The notes beneath the pieces are model-generated. The model had not been told where the DNA came from and made no database searches. It saw only the letters and a list, made by a program, of their open reading frames with translations. Below, piece by piece: positions 7,054 to 13,817 of a stretch of 17,406 nt of DNA (positions are counted from its first letter, which is position 1; every line of letters begins with the position of its first letter). Source of the stretch: Stagnihabitans sp043738565 (lineage in GTDB: Bacteria > Pseudomonadota > Alphaproteobacteria > Rhodobacterales > Rhodobacteraceae); the NCBI GenBank assembly GCA_043738565.1, contig JAYUGA010000053.1:1-17406 (forward strand). The letters run 5' to 3'. Position numbers and translations under genes: made by a program.

Positions 7054-7842
7054 TCAGCCAGTCGCCGCCATCATCGCCTCTATGACAGCAACGTCTGACG
7101 GATTGTTTAGTTCCCAGAATTGCCGCCCCCGCGCCGCAACCTCGACGCACAGCACCTGTCGGCCGTTTTCCAGAAAGCGCAGCTGCTCCAGCCCTTCCAG
7201 CGTCTCCAGGGGGCCGATGGACCAGCCGGGATAGGCCAGCAGCGCCGCAGGGCGGTAGGCATAGACCCCGACATGGTGAAACACCGGGCTGGGTTGATCA
7301 TCGCCATAGCCCTGCCCGGTGAACGGGATCACTTCCTTGCTGAAATACAGGCCCCGCATGCCTGCGCCAAACACCACCGTCGTGCCGCCCACCCGCCCCG
7401 CCCGCCGGTCCGCCAAAAGCCCCGCCAGCATCCGGCCATCACAGCGCAGCACCGGCGTCGCAATATCCGCCGCAGCGTCGCCCAGGAGACCCGTCACCAG
7501 ATCCTCGACAAACCAAGCCGGCGTCAGCGGCGCATCGCCTTGCAGGTTCACCACCACCTCATAGCCCGGCAAATGCCGCGCCACCTCGGCACAGCGCTCG
7601 GTGCCGTTGCGGGCACCAGCGGAGGTCATCACCACCTCGGCGCCAAAGCCCTTGGCATGGCTACGGATGCGGTCATCATCGGTGGCCACCACCACCCGGT
7701 CGACCCCCCCGACCTGCATCGCCGCTTCCCAGGACCGCTGGATCAGGGTCTTGGCCCCATCCGGCCCTTGCAGCATCACCAAGGGCTTGCCGGGATACCT
7801 GGTCGAGGCATACCGTGCCGGAATGGCAATCAACACGCTCAT
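7054..7842 (-). CDS. kdsB: 3-deoxy-manno-octulosonate cytidylyltransferase-like protein (CMP-Kdo synthetase family)
   Basis: A 262-residue protein of the KdsB/KpsU family, which activates Kdo with CTP to CMP-Kdo for lipopolysaccharide core or for Kdo-linked capsules. Family marks: IAIPARYASTRYPGKPLV at residues 5-22, VVATDDDRI at 51-59, NGTERCAEV at 79-87, NLQGD at 99-103, GLYFSKEVIPF at 164-174, HHVGVYAYR at 189-197 and PLETLEGLEQLR at 211-222. Two conserved positions differ from E. coli KdsB. The QGDEP block reads QGDAP (Ala104), and the C-terminal VDTPEDL block reads LNNPSDV, putting Asn246 where E. coli has the second metal-binding Asp (numbering recalled). It may therefore use a related sugar or be a divergent, capsule-dedicated paralogue. 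Its ATG overlaps the cysQ stop by four bases, implying coupled translation. Confidence 0.8.
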   Translation of the reverse strand: MSVLIAIPARYASTRYPGKPLVMLQGPDGAKTLIQRSWEAAMQVGGVDRVVVATDDDRIRSHAKGFGAEVVMTSAGARNGTERCAEVARHLPGYEVVVNLQGDAPLTPAWFVEDLVTGLLGDAAADIATPVLRCDGRMLAGLLADRRAGRVGGTTVVFGAGMRGLYFSKEVIPFTGQGYGDDQPSPVFHHVGVYAYRPAALLAYPGWSIGPLETLEGLEQLRFLENGRQVLCVEVAARGRQFWELNNPSDVAVIEAMMAATG

Positions 7843-8633
7843 TTCTGCAACACGACGCCCGGCGCATAGGCGATGAAGAACGGGTTGTCCCAGCCCTTCT
7901 TGCCATAGGCCAAGGGCGTATGGTCGTCAAACCGCACGACTTTCCCCCCCGCCCCGCGCAAAACCGCATCGCCCGCCGCCGTATCCCATTCCATCGTCCG
8001 CCCCAGCCGCGGATAGAGGTCGGCCTCTCCGGTCGCCACCAGACAGAATTTCAGGCTCGACCCCGCGCTTTTCATGTCCTTGACCGCGTATTTGGCGATA
8101 TAGGCATCCGTCGCCACATCGCGGTGGCTTTTGGACGCCACCACCATCAGCGCCGCGTTGTCCGACTTGGCCACCGCCATCACCGTCAACGGGCCGGCCA
8201 CCTCCTTGTCAAACGCCCCGGTTTCCTCCACCGCCACCCCATCCGCCCGCGTGTAAAACAGCCGCCGCTGCGCCGGGGCATAGACCACCCCGCGCAGCGG
8301 CACGCCATTTTCCACATAGGCGATATTCACCGTGAAATCGCCGCGGCGCTGCACGAATTCCTTGGTGCCATCCAGCGGATCGACAATCAGAAACGTTGAG
8401 GCGCTTATCGCATGGCTCGCCGCCTGCTCCTCGGTGATCAGCACCAGATCCGGAAACGCCGCCCGCAACCCTTCCGAGATCAGCGCATCTGCCGCCTCAT
8501 CGGCTTCCGTCACCGGGCTGGCATCGCTTTTCGCCTTCACCGTGAAATCGGGGCCGTTGTAGACCACCATGATGCGGTCGCCCGCCTGCAATGCCAGACG
8601 GCGGATGATCGGGATCAAGCGGTCGAAATCCAT
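7839..8633 (-). CDS. cysQ: 3'(2'),5'-bisphosphate nucleotidase CysQ
   Basis: A 264-residue magnesium-dependent phosphatase of the inositol monophosphatase superfamily. CysQ turns PAP, the by-product of sulfotransferases and PAPS reductase, into AMP, relieving product inhibition. Motifs: SPVTEADEAAD at 39-49, the metal-binding ITEEQ at 66-70, DPLDGTKEF at 85-93 and EWDTAAGDAVL at 215-225, in the expected order and spacing. The ATG at 8633 has GGAG five bases upstream (within AAGGAGCGCAG). It is the first gene of the minus-strand series and its stop shares four bases with the start of the kdsB-like gene. A sulfotransferase at the far end of the same series gives CysQ an obvious job here, although sulfate assimilation needs it too. 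An inositol or other sugar phosphatase is the alternative, but the motif set favours CysQ. Confidence 0.88.
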   Translation of the reverse strand: MDFDRLIPIIRRLALQAGDRIMVVYNGPDFTVKAKSDASPVTEADEAADALISEGLRAAFPDLVLITEEQAASHAISASTFLIVDPLDGTKEFVQRRGDFTVNIAYVENGVPLRGVVYAPAQRRLFYTRADGVAVEETGAFDKEVAGPLTVMAVAKSDNAALMVVASKSHRDVATDAYIAKYAVKDMKSAGSSLKFCLVATGEADLYPRLGRTMEWDTAAGDAVLRGAGGKVVRFDDHTPLAYGKKGWDNPFFIAYAPGVVLQK

Positions 8634-8681
8634 CTGCGCTCCTTGCCGGAACAGCGCCCAAGCCCCGGCCCGTCCCGATCA

Positions 8682-8710
8682 TTGAATTCATTTCGCTTTG
8701 GCCATATCAT
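8682..8710 (+). promoter_or_regulatory. Candidate sigma-70 promoter for the ABC permease
   Basis: TTGAAT at 8682-8687 and TATCAT at 8705-8710 are spaced by exactly 17 bases, matching -35 and -10 consensus at 4/6 and 5/6. It lies in the 141-bp gap between divergent cysQ and the permease. The predicted leader (from about 8717) contains a short inverted repeat, GGGAA ... TTCCC, at 8720-8738, ahead of the ribosome-binding site AAGAGG at 8761-8766. Confidence 0.5.
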
Positions 8711-8774
8711 TGCCACTAAGGGAACGGCAAGATTTCCCGCGTAGAACGGGGCCAGTCCCCAAGAGGCGTTGCAG

Positions 8775-9596
8775 ATGTTTCAGCCGATCAGCCCCCGTTC
8801 CCACGTTGGCAGCCTGCTTTCAACGCTGGAACTGATTTTCCATGTCGCCGTCCGCGACATCCGCAAGTCGCATGGCAACGCCATCGTCGGGCTGCTGGTC
8901 AGCATCATGCAATCGGTGATCATGGTGCTGATCTTCTGGTTCACGTTCACCATTCTGAAGATGAAAGGTTCGGCGGTGCGGGGCGATTTCATGCTGTATT
9001 CGATGTCCGGCATTTTCATGTACATGACCCATATCCGCACCATCAAAGCCGTGTCCAAGGCCGAGGGTTCGACCTCGTCCATGATGAAACACGCGCCGAT
9101 GAACACCATCGTCGCCATCGCCGGGCAGGCGCTGGCGGCGCTGTATCAGCAGGTTCTGGCAATCGTGGTGATCCTGTTCTTCTACAATACCCTGTTCAAC
9201 CGCATCACCATCGAACAACCGATCCCGGCCTTTGGCATGCTGCTTTTGGCCTGGGGCTCCGGTGTCGGCATCGGCATGGTGTTCAAGGCGGCCACGCCCT
9301 GGGCCCCGGATTTCTTCGGCATCCTGACCTCGCTCTATACCCGCGCCAACATGATCGCCTCGGGCAAGATGTTTCTGGCCAATTCGATGCGCACCTCGCT
9401 TCTGGCCTGGTTCACCTGGAACCCGCTGTTCCACATCATCGACCAGTCGCGCGGTTTCATCTTCCTGAACTACAACCCGCATTATTCCAACCTGACCTAC
9501 CCGATCGCCGCGACCTTCGTGTTGATCACCCTCGGCCTGATGGGCGACACGTTCACCCGCCACTACGCCTCCGCCAGCTGGAGCGCGGGAAAATAG
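8775..9596 (+). CDS. ABC-2 type permease of a polysaccharide exporter (KpsM-like)
   Basis: A 273-residue integral membrane protein with about six hydrophobic segments, seen around residues 37-61, 72-88, 112-140, 150-170, roughly 205-222 and 240-256. The amphipathic N-terminal stretch ELIFHVAVRDIRKSHGNAIVG (starting at residue 19) before the first span resembles the cytoplasmic interface segment of KpsM/Wzm-type capsule and O-antigen exporters, and length and topology fit. I chose the ATG at 8775 because AAGAGG lies eight bases upstream; a TTG two codons earlier (8769) would leave only two bases of spacing. The protein should pump a finished glycan across the inner membrane, powered by a KpsT-like ATPase. 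No such ATPase, nor KpsE/KpsD partners, is encoded in this window. The gene ends 20 bases before convergent alkB. Confidence 0.78.
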   Translation: MFQPISPRSHVGSLLSTLELIFHVAVRDIRKSHGNAIVGLLVSIMQSVIMVLIFWFTFTILKMKGSAVRGDFMLYSMSGIFMYMTHIRTIKAVSKAEGSTSSMMKHAPMNTIVAIAGQALAALYQQVLAIVVILFFYNTLFNRITIEQPIPAFGMLLLAWGSGVGIGMVFKAATPWAPDFFGILTSLYTRANMIASGKMFLANSMRTSLLAWFTWNPLFHIIDQSRGFIFLNYNPHYSNLTYPIAATFVLITLGLMGDTFTRHYASASWSAGK

Positions 9597-9616
9597 CCGC
9601 TCTCCGGCCGCCGTTC

Positions 9617-10255
9617 TCACACCCCGGCCACCACCCGCAGCGTCAGGTTGATCCGCCCCGCCTGCGGCAGCAGCGTCGATGACCCATGCCGCACCCGGTC
9701 CACCCCATGCCAGGCCAGCCGCGCCGCACCGCCCATCACCACGACATCGCCCGATCGCAGCCAGACACTTTCCGTGCCTTCCGCCTTGTCCACCCCACCC
9801 ATCCGGAACAGCGCCTCGTCCCCCAGCGAAATCGACACCACCGGATAGCTGAAATCGCCCTCGTCGCGGTCCTGATGCAGCCCCATCCGCGCCCCTTCGC
9901 CGTAAAAATTGATCAGACAGCAATCCGGCCCCCGCGCCACCCCCGACACCGCCCGCCACACCGCCATGACCTGCTCCGGGATCGCAGGCCACGCCACGCC
10001 CGACGGATGCAAAGCCTCATAGCGATAGCCCTTCCGGTCCGTGACCCAGCCCAGCCGCCCCGCCGCGGTCATCCGCACCGACATCCGCCGCCCACCGGGT
10101 GTTGTCGGCTGATACAGCGGCGCCGCCGCCACCACCCGGCGCAAAGCCGCCACCATCGCCCCCTGCGCCGGGTGATCCATCAGCCCCGCAAACAGCCGAA
10201 ACCCGCGTATATCCCGCCACAATGCCCCCAATTCGGCACTCCCGTCATTTTTCAT
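9617..10255 (-). CDS. alkB: Alpha-ketoglutarate-dependent DNA repair dioxygenase AlkB
   Basis: A 212-residue cytoplasmic Fe(II)/2-oxoglutarate dioxygenase that oxidatively removes alkyl groups (1-methyladenine, 3-methylcytosine) from DNA and RNA. The catalytic set is complete: iron ligands His127 and Asp129 (LHQDRDEGDFSYPVVSISLG), His183 (AWHGVDR), and RINLTLR at 201-207 with both 2-oxoglutarate-binding arginines. The spacing matches E. coli AlkB (216 residues) closely. I place the start at the ATG at 10255, preceded by GGGGGAAG. A GTG at 10297 would extend it by 14 residues but would run over the dnaK promoter and lacks a better ribosome-binding site. It is divergent from dnaK and converges on the ABC permease with a 20-base gap. 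No Ada-box was recognised upstream, so regulation is unclear. Confidence 0.92.
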   Translation of the reverse strand: MKNDGSAELGALWRDIRGFRLFAGLMDHPAQGAMVAALRRVVAAAPLYQPTTPGGRRMSVRMTAAGRLGWVTDRKGYRYEALHPSGVAWPAIPEQVMAVWRAVSGVARGPDCCLINFYGEGARMGLHQDRDEGDFSYPVVSISLGDEALFRMGGVDKAEGTESVWLRSGDVVVMGGAARLAWHGVDRVRHGSSTLLPQAGRINLTLRVVAGV

Positions 10256-10287
10256 CAACTTCCCCCGCCTTTCCCCTGCCTCTGGCG

Positions 10288-10319
10288 CTTGCAGCACCGC
10301 GAACCCCTCCTTATATACG
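10288..10319 (+). promoter_or_regulatory. RpoH (sigma-32) heat-shock promoter of dnaK
   Basis: CTTG at 10288-10291, then 18 bases, then CTTATATACG at 10310-10319. This agrees at every defined position with the alphaproteobacterial heat-shock consensus CTTG-N17/18-CYTATNTNNG (recalled from the literature). Transcription should start near 10326, about 110 bases upstream of dnaK. The -35 element lies only 33 bases beyond the alkB start codon, so alkB and dnaK share this 182-bp divergent region. Confidence 0.78.
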
Positions 10320-10334
10320 CCCGGAAGCCGAACA

Positions 10335-10372
10335 CGGGTGTCCCAATTGGCGGCACCCGACGGTTCTCACCG
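10335..10372 (+). other. Structured dnaK 5' leader (two hairpins)
   Basis: CGGGTG at 10335-10340 pairs with CACCCG at 10354-10359, with the self-complementary CCAATTGG inside the loop. Directly after it CGGT-TCTC-ACCG (10361-10372) can form a second small stem. The dnaK ribosome-binding site AAAAGG (10422-10427) lies 50 bases further on and is not part of either stem. Confidence 0.3.
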
Positions 10373-10436
10373 GGATCGGGGTTGGCTGCCTGAAGGGGTC
10401 CGCTCCACAACATCGCCTAAGAAAAGGTAGCACAGC

Positions 10437-12341
10437 ATGGCCAAAATCATCGGGATTGACCTGGGAACCACCAACTCCTGCGTCGCCATCATGGATGGCG
10501 CAGCCCCGCGCATCATTGAAAACTCGGAAGGCGCGCGCACCACGCCCTCCATCGTCGCCTTCACCGAAAACGAACGTCTGGTCGGGCAGGCCGCCAAACG
10601 GCAGGCCGTCACCAACGCGCAGAACACCATCTTCGCCGTCAAGCGCCTGATCGGCCGCCGCTTTGACGATCCGATGATCGTCAAGGATCAGAAACACCTG
10701 TCCTACAAGGTCGTCAACGGCGGCAACGGCGACGCCTGGGTCGAAGCCCGGCACGAAAAATACTCGCCCGCCCAGGTCTCCGCCATCGTCCTGCAAAAGA
10801 TGAAGGAAACCGCCGAATCCTATCTGGGTGAAACCGTGACGCAAGCCGTCATCACCGTCCCGGCCTATTTCAACGACGCCCAGCGTCAGGCCACCAAGGA
10901 CGCGGGCAAGATCGCCGGTCTGGAAGTGCTGCGCATCATCAATGAACCGACCGCCGCGGCTTTGGCTTACGGGCTCGACAAGAAAGAAGCCAAAACCATC
11001 GCGGTCTATGACCTTGGCGGCGGCACCTTCGACATCACCATTCTGGAGATCGACGACGGTCTTTTCGAAGTCAAATCCACCAACGGCGACACCTTCCTCG
11101 GTGGCGAAGACTTTGACATGCGCATCGTCACCTATCTGGCCGACGAGTTCAAAAAAGAACACGGCGTTGACCTGACGCTGGACAAGATGGCCTTGCAGCG
11201 TCTGAAAGAGGCTGCGGAAAAGGCCAAGATCGAACTGTCGAACTCGACCCAGACCGAGATCAACCAGCCGTTCATCTCGATGGACCGCAACACCGGGCAG
11301 CCTTTGCACCTCGTGGTCAAACTGACCCGCGCCAAGCTGGAATCTTTGGTCGAAGACCTGATCAAACGCTCGATCAAGCCCTGCACCGCCGCGCTGAAAG
11401 ATGCTGGCATGTCGATCACCGACATCGACGAAGTCGTCTTGGTCGGCGGCATGACCCGGATGCCCCGCGTGATCGAGGAAGTCACCAAGCTGTTCGGCAA
11501 AGACCCCCACAAGGGCGTCAACCCCGATGAAGTCGTCGCCGCCGGTGCCGCCATTCAGGCCGGCGTTCTGCAAGGCGACGTCAAGGACGTGGTCCTCTTG
11601 GACGTGACGCCGCTGTCTCTGGGCATCGAAACCCTCGGCGGCGTGTTCACCCGCCTGATCGACCGCAACACCACGATCCCGACCAAGAAGTCGCAAATCT
11701 TCTCGACCGCCGAAGACAACCAGAACGCCGTCACCCTGCGCGTCTTTCAGGGCGAACGGGAAATGGCCGCCGACAACAAGATGCTGGGCCAGTTCAATCT
11801 GGAACACATCCCGCCGTCACCGCGCGGCATGCCGAAGATCGAGGTTACCTTCGACATCGACGCCAACGGCATCGTGACCGTCAAGGCCAAGGACAAGGGC
11901 ACCAACAAGGAACAGGCGATCACCATTCAGGCCTCGGGTGGTCTGTCGGAGGAAGACATCGACAAGATGGTCAAGGACGCCGAGGCCAACGCCGACGCCG
12001 ACCGCGCCCGCCGCGAACTGGTGGAAACCAAGAACCAGGCCGAAAGCCTGCTGCATTCCACCAAGAAATCGCTGGCTGAACATTCCGACAAGGTGGACCC
12101 CTCCACGGTCGAGATGATCGAACTGGCGATGTCTGCACTGGAAGACACGGTCAAGTCCGAAGACGCCGGCAAGATCAAGGGCGGCATCCAGAACCTGACC
12201 GACGCCGCGATGAAACTCGGCGAGGCGATCTACAAAGCCTCCGCCGCTGCGGAAGAAGGCAAAGACCCCGACGGCCCCCGCGATGTCGATGAAGACATCG
12301 TTGACGCCGATTTCGAAGACCTCGGCAACAAACGCAAGTAA
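10437..12341 (+). CDS. dnaK: Chaperone protein DnaK (Hsp70)
   Basis: A 634-residue Hsp70, normal for the family. The ATPase domain opens with IGIDLGTTNSCVA at residues 5-17, continues with VPAYFNDAQRQATKDAG near 141-157, the phosphate-2 motif VYDLGGGTFDI at 190-200 and VLVGGMTRMPRV near 335. The linker DVVLLDVTPLSLGIET leads into the beta-sandwich substrate-binding domain and then the helical lid. The C-terminus (DADFEDLGNKRK) is the acidic tail typical of alphaproteobacterial DnaK. It binds unfolded polypeptides in an ATP cycle driven by DnaJ and GrpE. The ATG at 10437 has AAAAGG nine bases upstream. It is the first gene of a dnaK-dnaJ operon behind an RpoH promoter, 72 bases ahead of dnaJ. 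Confidence 0.98.
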   Translation: MAKIIGIDLGTTNSCVAIMDGAAPRIIENSEGARTTPSIVAFTENERLVGQAAKRQAVTNAQNTIFAVKRLIGRRFDDPMIVKDQKHLSYKVVNGGNGDAWVEARHEKYSPAQVSAIVLQKMKETAESYLGETVTQAVITVPAYFNDAQRQATKDAGKIAGLEVLRIINEPTAAALAYGLDKKEAKTIAVYDLGGGTFDITILEIDDGLFEVKSTNGDTFLGGEDFDMRIVTYLADEFKKEHGVDLTLDKMALQRLKEAAEKAKIELSNSTQTEINQPFISMDRNTGQPLHLVVKLTRAKLESLVEDLIKRSIKPCTAALKDAGMSITDIDEVVLVGGMTRMPRVIEEVTKLFGKDPHKGVNPDEVVAAGAAIQAGVLQGDVKDVVLLDVTPLSLGIETLGGVFTRLIDRNTTIPTKKSQIFSTAEDNQNAVTLRVFQGEREMAADNKMLGQFNLEHIPPSPRGMPKIEVTFDIDANGIVTVKAKDKGTNKEQAITIQASGGLSEEDIDKMVKDAEANADADRARRELVETKNQAESLLHSTKKSLAEHSDKVDPSTVEMIELAMSALEDTVKSEDAGKIKGGIQNLTDAAMKLGEAIYKASAAAEEGKDPDGPRDVDEDIVDADFEDLGNKRK

Positions 12342-12359
12342 CCGTCCCGGAAGCCAGTC

Positions 12360-12385
12360 GGGCGGCCCCCTGACCGGGGTCGCCC
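12360..12385 (+). other. Intercistronic hairpin between dnaK and dnaJ
   Basis: Bases 12360-12369 (GGGCGGCCCC) pair with 12376-12385 over ten base pairs, one of them G-U, around a six-base loop. No T-run follows, so it is not a standard terminator. It could stabilise or process the dnaK message, or lower dnaJ expression relative to dnaK. It ends 28 bases before the dnaJ start. Confidence 0.55.
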
Positions 12386-12413
12386 TATGGCGTTCCAGAT
12401 CAAGGGTTCAAAG

Positions 12414-13562
12414 ATGGCGAAACGCGACTTTTACGACATTCTGGGGGTTCCGAAAGGCACCTCTGCCGAAGAGCTGAAAAAGGCCTACCGCAGCAAGGCC
12501 AAGGAACTTCACCCCGACCGCAATTCCGCCAACCCGAACGCCGAGTCGCAGTTCAAGGAAATCAACGAGGCCTATGACGTCCTGAAAGACTCCGACAAGA
12601 AGGCCGCCTATGACCGCTATGGCCACGCCGCGTTCGAGGGCGGCATGGGCGGCGCGCGCAGTGGCGGCGGTGGCGGCAACGGCGATTTCGGCAGCGCCTT
12701 TTCCGACGTGTTCGAAGATCTGTTCGGCGATTTCATGGGTCGCGGCGGCGGGGCTGGCGGTGGCCGCAACCGGGCACAGCGCGGCTCTGACCTGCGCTAT
12801 AACCTGCGGGTCTCATTAGAGGATAGCTTCAAGGGCGTCCAGAAGGCCATCTCGGTCCCCTCCTCCATCACCTGCGACACCTGCCGCGGCACCGGGGCCG
12901 AGGGCGGCTCTGAACCCGTCACCTGCCCGACCTGTTCCGGCATGGGCAAGGTCCGCGCCCAGCAGGGCTTCTTCACCGTCGAACGCACCTGCCCGACCTG
13001 TTCGGGGGCCGGTCAGATCGTCAAGAACCCCTGCAAGGTCTGCGGCGGCGCCGGTCGCATCGAACGCGACCGCTCATTGTCGGTCAACATCCCCGCCGGC
13101 GTCGAAACCGGCACCCGCATCCGTCTGGCGGGCGAGGGCGAGGCTGGCATGCGCGGCGGCCCCTCCGGCGACCTTTACATCTTCATCGAGGTCAAGGAAC
13201 ACCCGATTTTCCAGCGCGACGGCATCAACCTGTTCTGCCGCGTCCCGGTCTCGATCACCACCGCCGCCCTGGGGGGCGAGGTCGAGGTGCCCACCATCGA
13301 CGGCGGCAAGTCCCGCGTGAAGGTGCCGCAAGGCGCCCAGACCGGCAAGCAGATGCGCCTGCGCGCCAAGGGCATGCCCGCCCTGCGCGGCGGCGGCCAG
13401 GGTGACATGCTGATCGAACTGGCGGTGGAAACCCCGGTCAACCTGACCGCCCGGCAAAAAGAACTGCTGCACGAGTTCGAGAAACTGTCCGAAGAAAACA
13501 ACCCCGAAGGCTCCAGCTTCTTCGCCAAGGTCAAGGGCTTCTGGGACGGCATCAAGGGCTAA
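12414..13562 (+). CDS. dnaJ: Chaperone protein DnaJ (Hsp40)
   Basis: A 382-residue class I DnaJ. The J domain occupies about residues 1-70, with the HPD motif at 33-35 that stimulates DnaK's ATPase. A Gly-rich region with an Asp/Phe-rich patch (FGSAFSDVFEDLFGDFMG) follows. Four CxxCxGxG zinc repeats are all intact (CDTCRGTG, CPTCSGMG, CPTCSGAG, CKVCGGAG), then two substrate-binding beta domains and the C-terminal dimerisation segment. I chose the ATG at 12414, giving the canonical MAKRDFYDILGV start with AAGGG seven bases upstream. An in-frame ATG at 12387 would add nine non-conserved residues overlapping the end of the intercistronic hairpin region. Cotranscribed with dnaK; a strong terminator follows 25 bases downstream. 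Confidence 0.97.
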   Translation: MAKRDFYDILGVPKGTSAEELKKAYRSKAKELHPDRNSANPNAESQFKEINEAYDVLKDSDKKAAYDRYGHAAFEGGMGGARSGGGGGNGDFGSAFSDVFEDLFGDFMGRGGGAGGGRNRAQRGSDLRYNLRVSLEDSFKGVQKAISVPSSITCDTCRGTGAEGGSEPVTCPTCSGMGKVRAQQGFFTVERTCPTCSGAGQIVKNPCKVCGGAGRIERDRSLSVNIPAGVETGTRIRLAGEGEAGMRGGPSGDLYIFIEVKEHPIFQRDGINLFCRVPVSITTAALGGEVEVPTIDGGKSRVKVPQGAQTGKQMRLRAKGMPALRGGGQGDMLIELAVETPVNLTARQKELLHEFEKLSEENNPEGSSFFAKVKGFWDGIKG

Positions 13563-13586
13563 GCCCTGCGTTTGCGTAAATCACAG

Positions 13587-13615
13587 CCGCCGGGGCAACC
13601 CGGCGGTTTTTCTTT
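13587..13615 (+). terminator. Rho-independent terminator after dnaJ
   Basis: An 8-bp perfect GC stem (CCGCCGGG at 13587-13594 with CCCGGCGG at 13599-13606) closed by a GCAA tetraloop and followed by TTTTTCTTT. It ends the dnaK-dnaJ operon. Confidence 0.93.
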
Positions 13616-13677
13616 ACGCTGTGCGCACCGCACTCCCTGGTAACCACGCCCCGTCCTCCCGTTCGTAGAGACGCAGG

Positions 13678-13710
13678 CAAGACGGGTTCAAGACGCATTC
13701 AAGACAGCGA
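13678..13710 (+). repeat. Three tandem 11-bp imperfect repeats upstream of radC
   Basis: CAAGACGGGTT (13678-13688), CAAGACGCATT (13689-13699) and CAAGACAGCGA (13700-13710) follow one another without gaps. The first six bases are identical in all three, and the period of 11 bp is about one helical turn, placing the copies on one DNA face. A weaker copy, AGACGCAGG, precedes them at 13669-13677. They lie between the dnaJ terminator and radC, about 110 bp before the radC start. Confidence 0.45.
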
Positions 13711-13731
13711 AAAACCTGGTATTTCCTGGCG

Positions 13732-13786
13732 TTAACCACGCTTTTCCCTCTGATTCGCCACAGGTTTCCCAAACCTCGTTAACCAT
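13732..13786. promoter_or_regulatory. TTAACC boxes upstream of radC, possible CtrA half-sites
   Basis: TTAACCA occurs at 13732-13738 and TTAACCAT at 13779-13786, and a related TAACCACGC lies at 13641-13649. TTAACCAT is the half-site I recall for the alphaproteobacterial cell-cycle regulator CtrA, but the full TTAA-N7-TTAA arrangement is absent. A GATTC (GANTC, the CcrM methylation sequence) is at 13752-13756. No sigma-70-like pair with a TTG -35 was found in this gap. Confidence 0.25.
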
Positions 13787-13817
13787 TCCTTCACCACAGC
13801 CATGCCAGCCTGTCCGC

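Noticed and set aside
8634..8775. A sigma-70 promoter for cysQ on the minus strand (TTGCCG upstream of GATATG)
   Set aside because: The -10 matches at only 3/6 positions, so no call was made although a promoter must lie in this gap.
8820..9992. A 390-codon minus-strand open frame covering the permease and part of alkB
   Set aside because: Runs antisense to the permease and in another frame of alkB; low-complexity Gly/Ala/His product and no ribosome-binding site.
10256..10297. A longer alkB start at the GTG at 10297
   Set aside because: It would overlap the dnaK -35 element and has no better ribosome-binding site than the ATG at 10255.
10311..11807. A 498-codon minus-strand open frame opposite dnaK
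   Set aside because: Frame opposite the highly conserved dnaK; its Gly/Asp/Val/Phe-rich product reflects the complement of dnaK codons.
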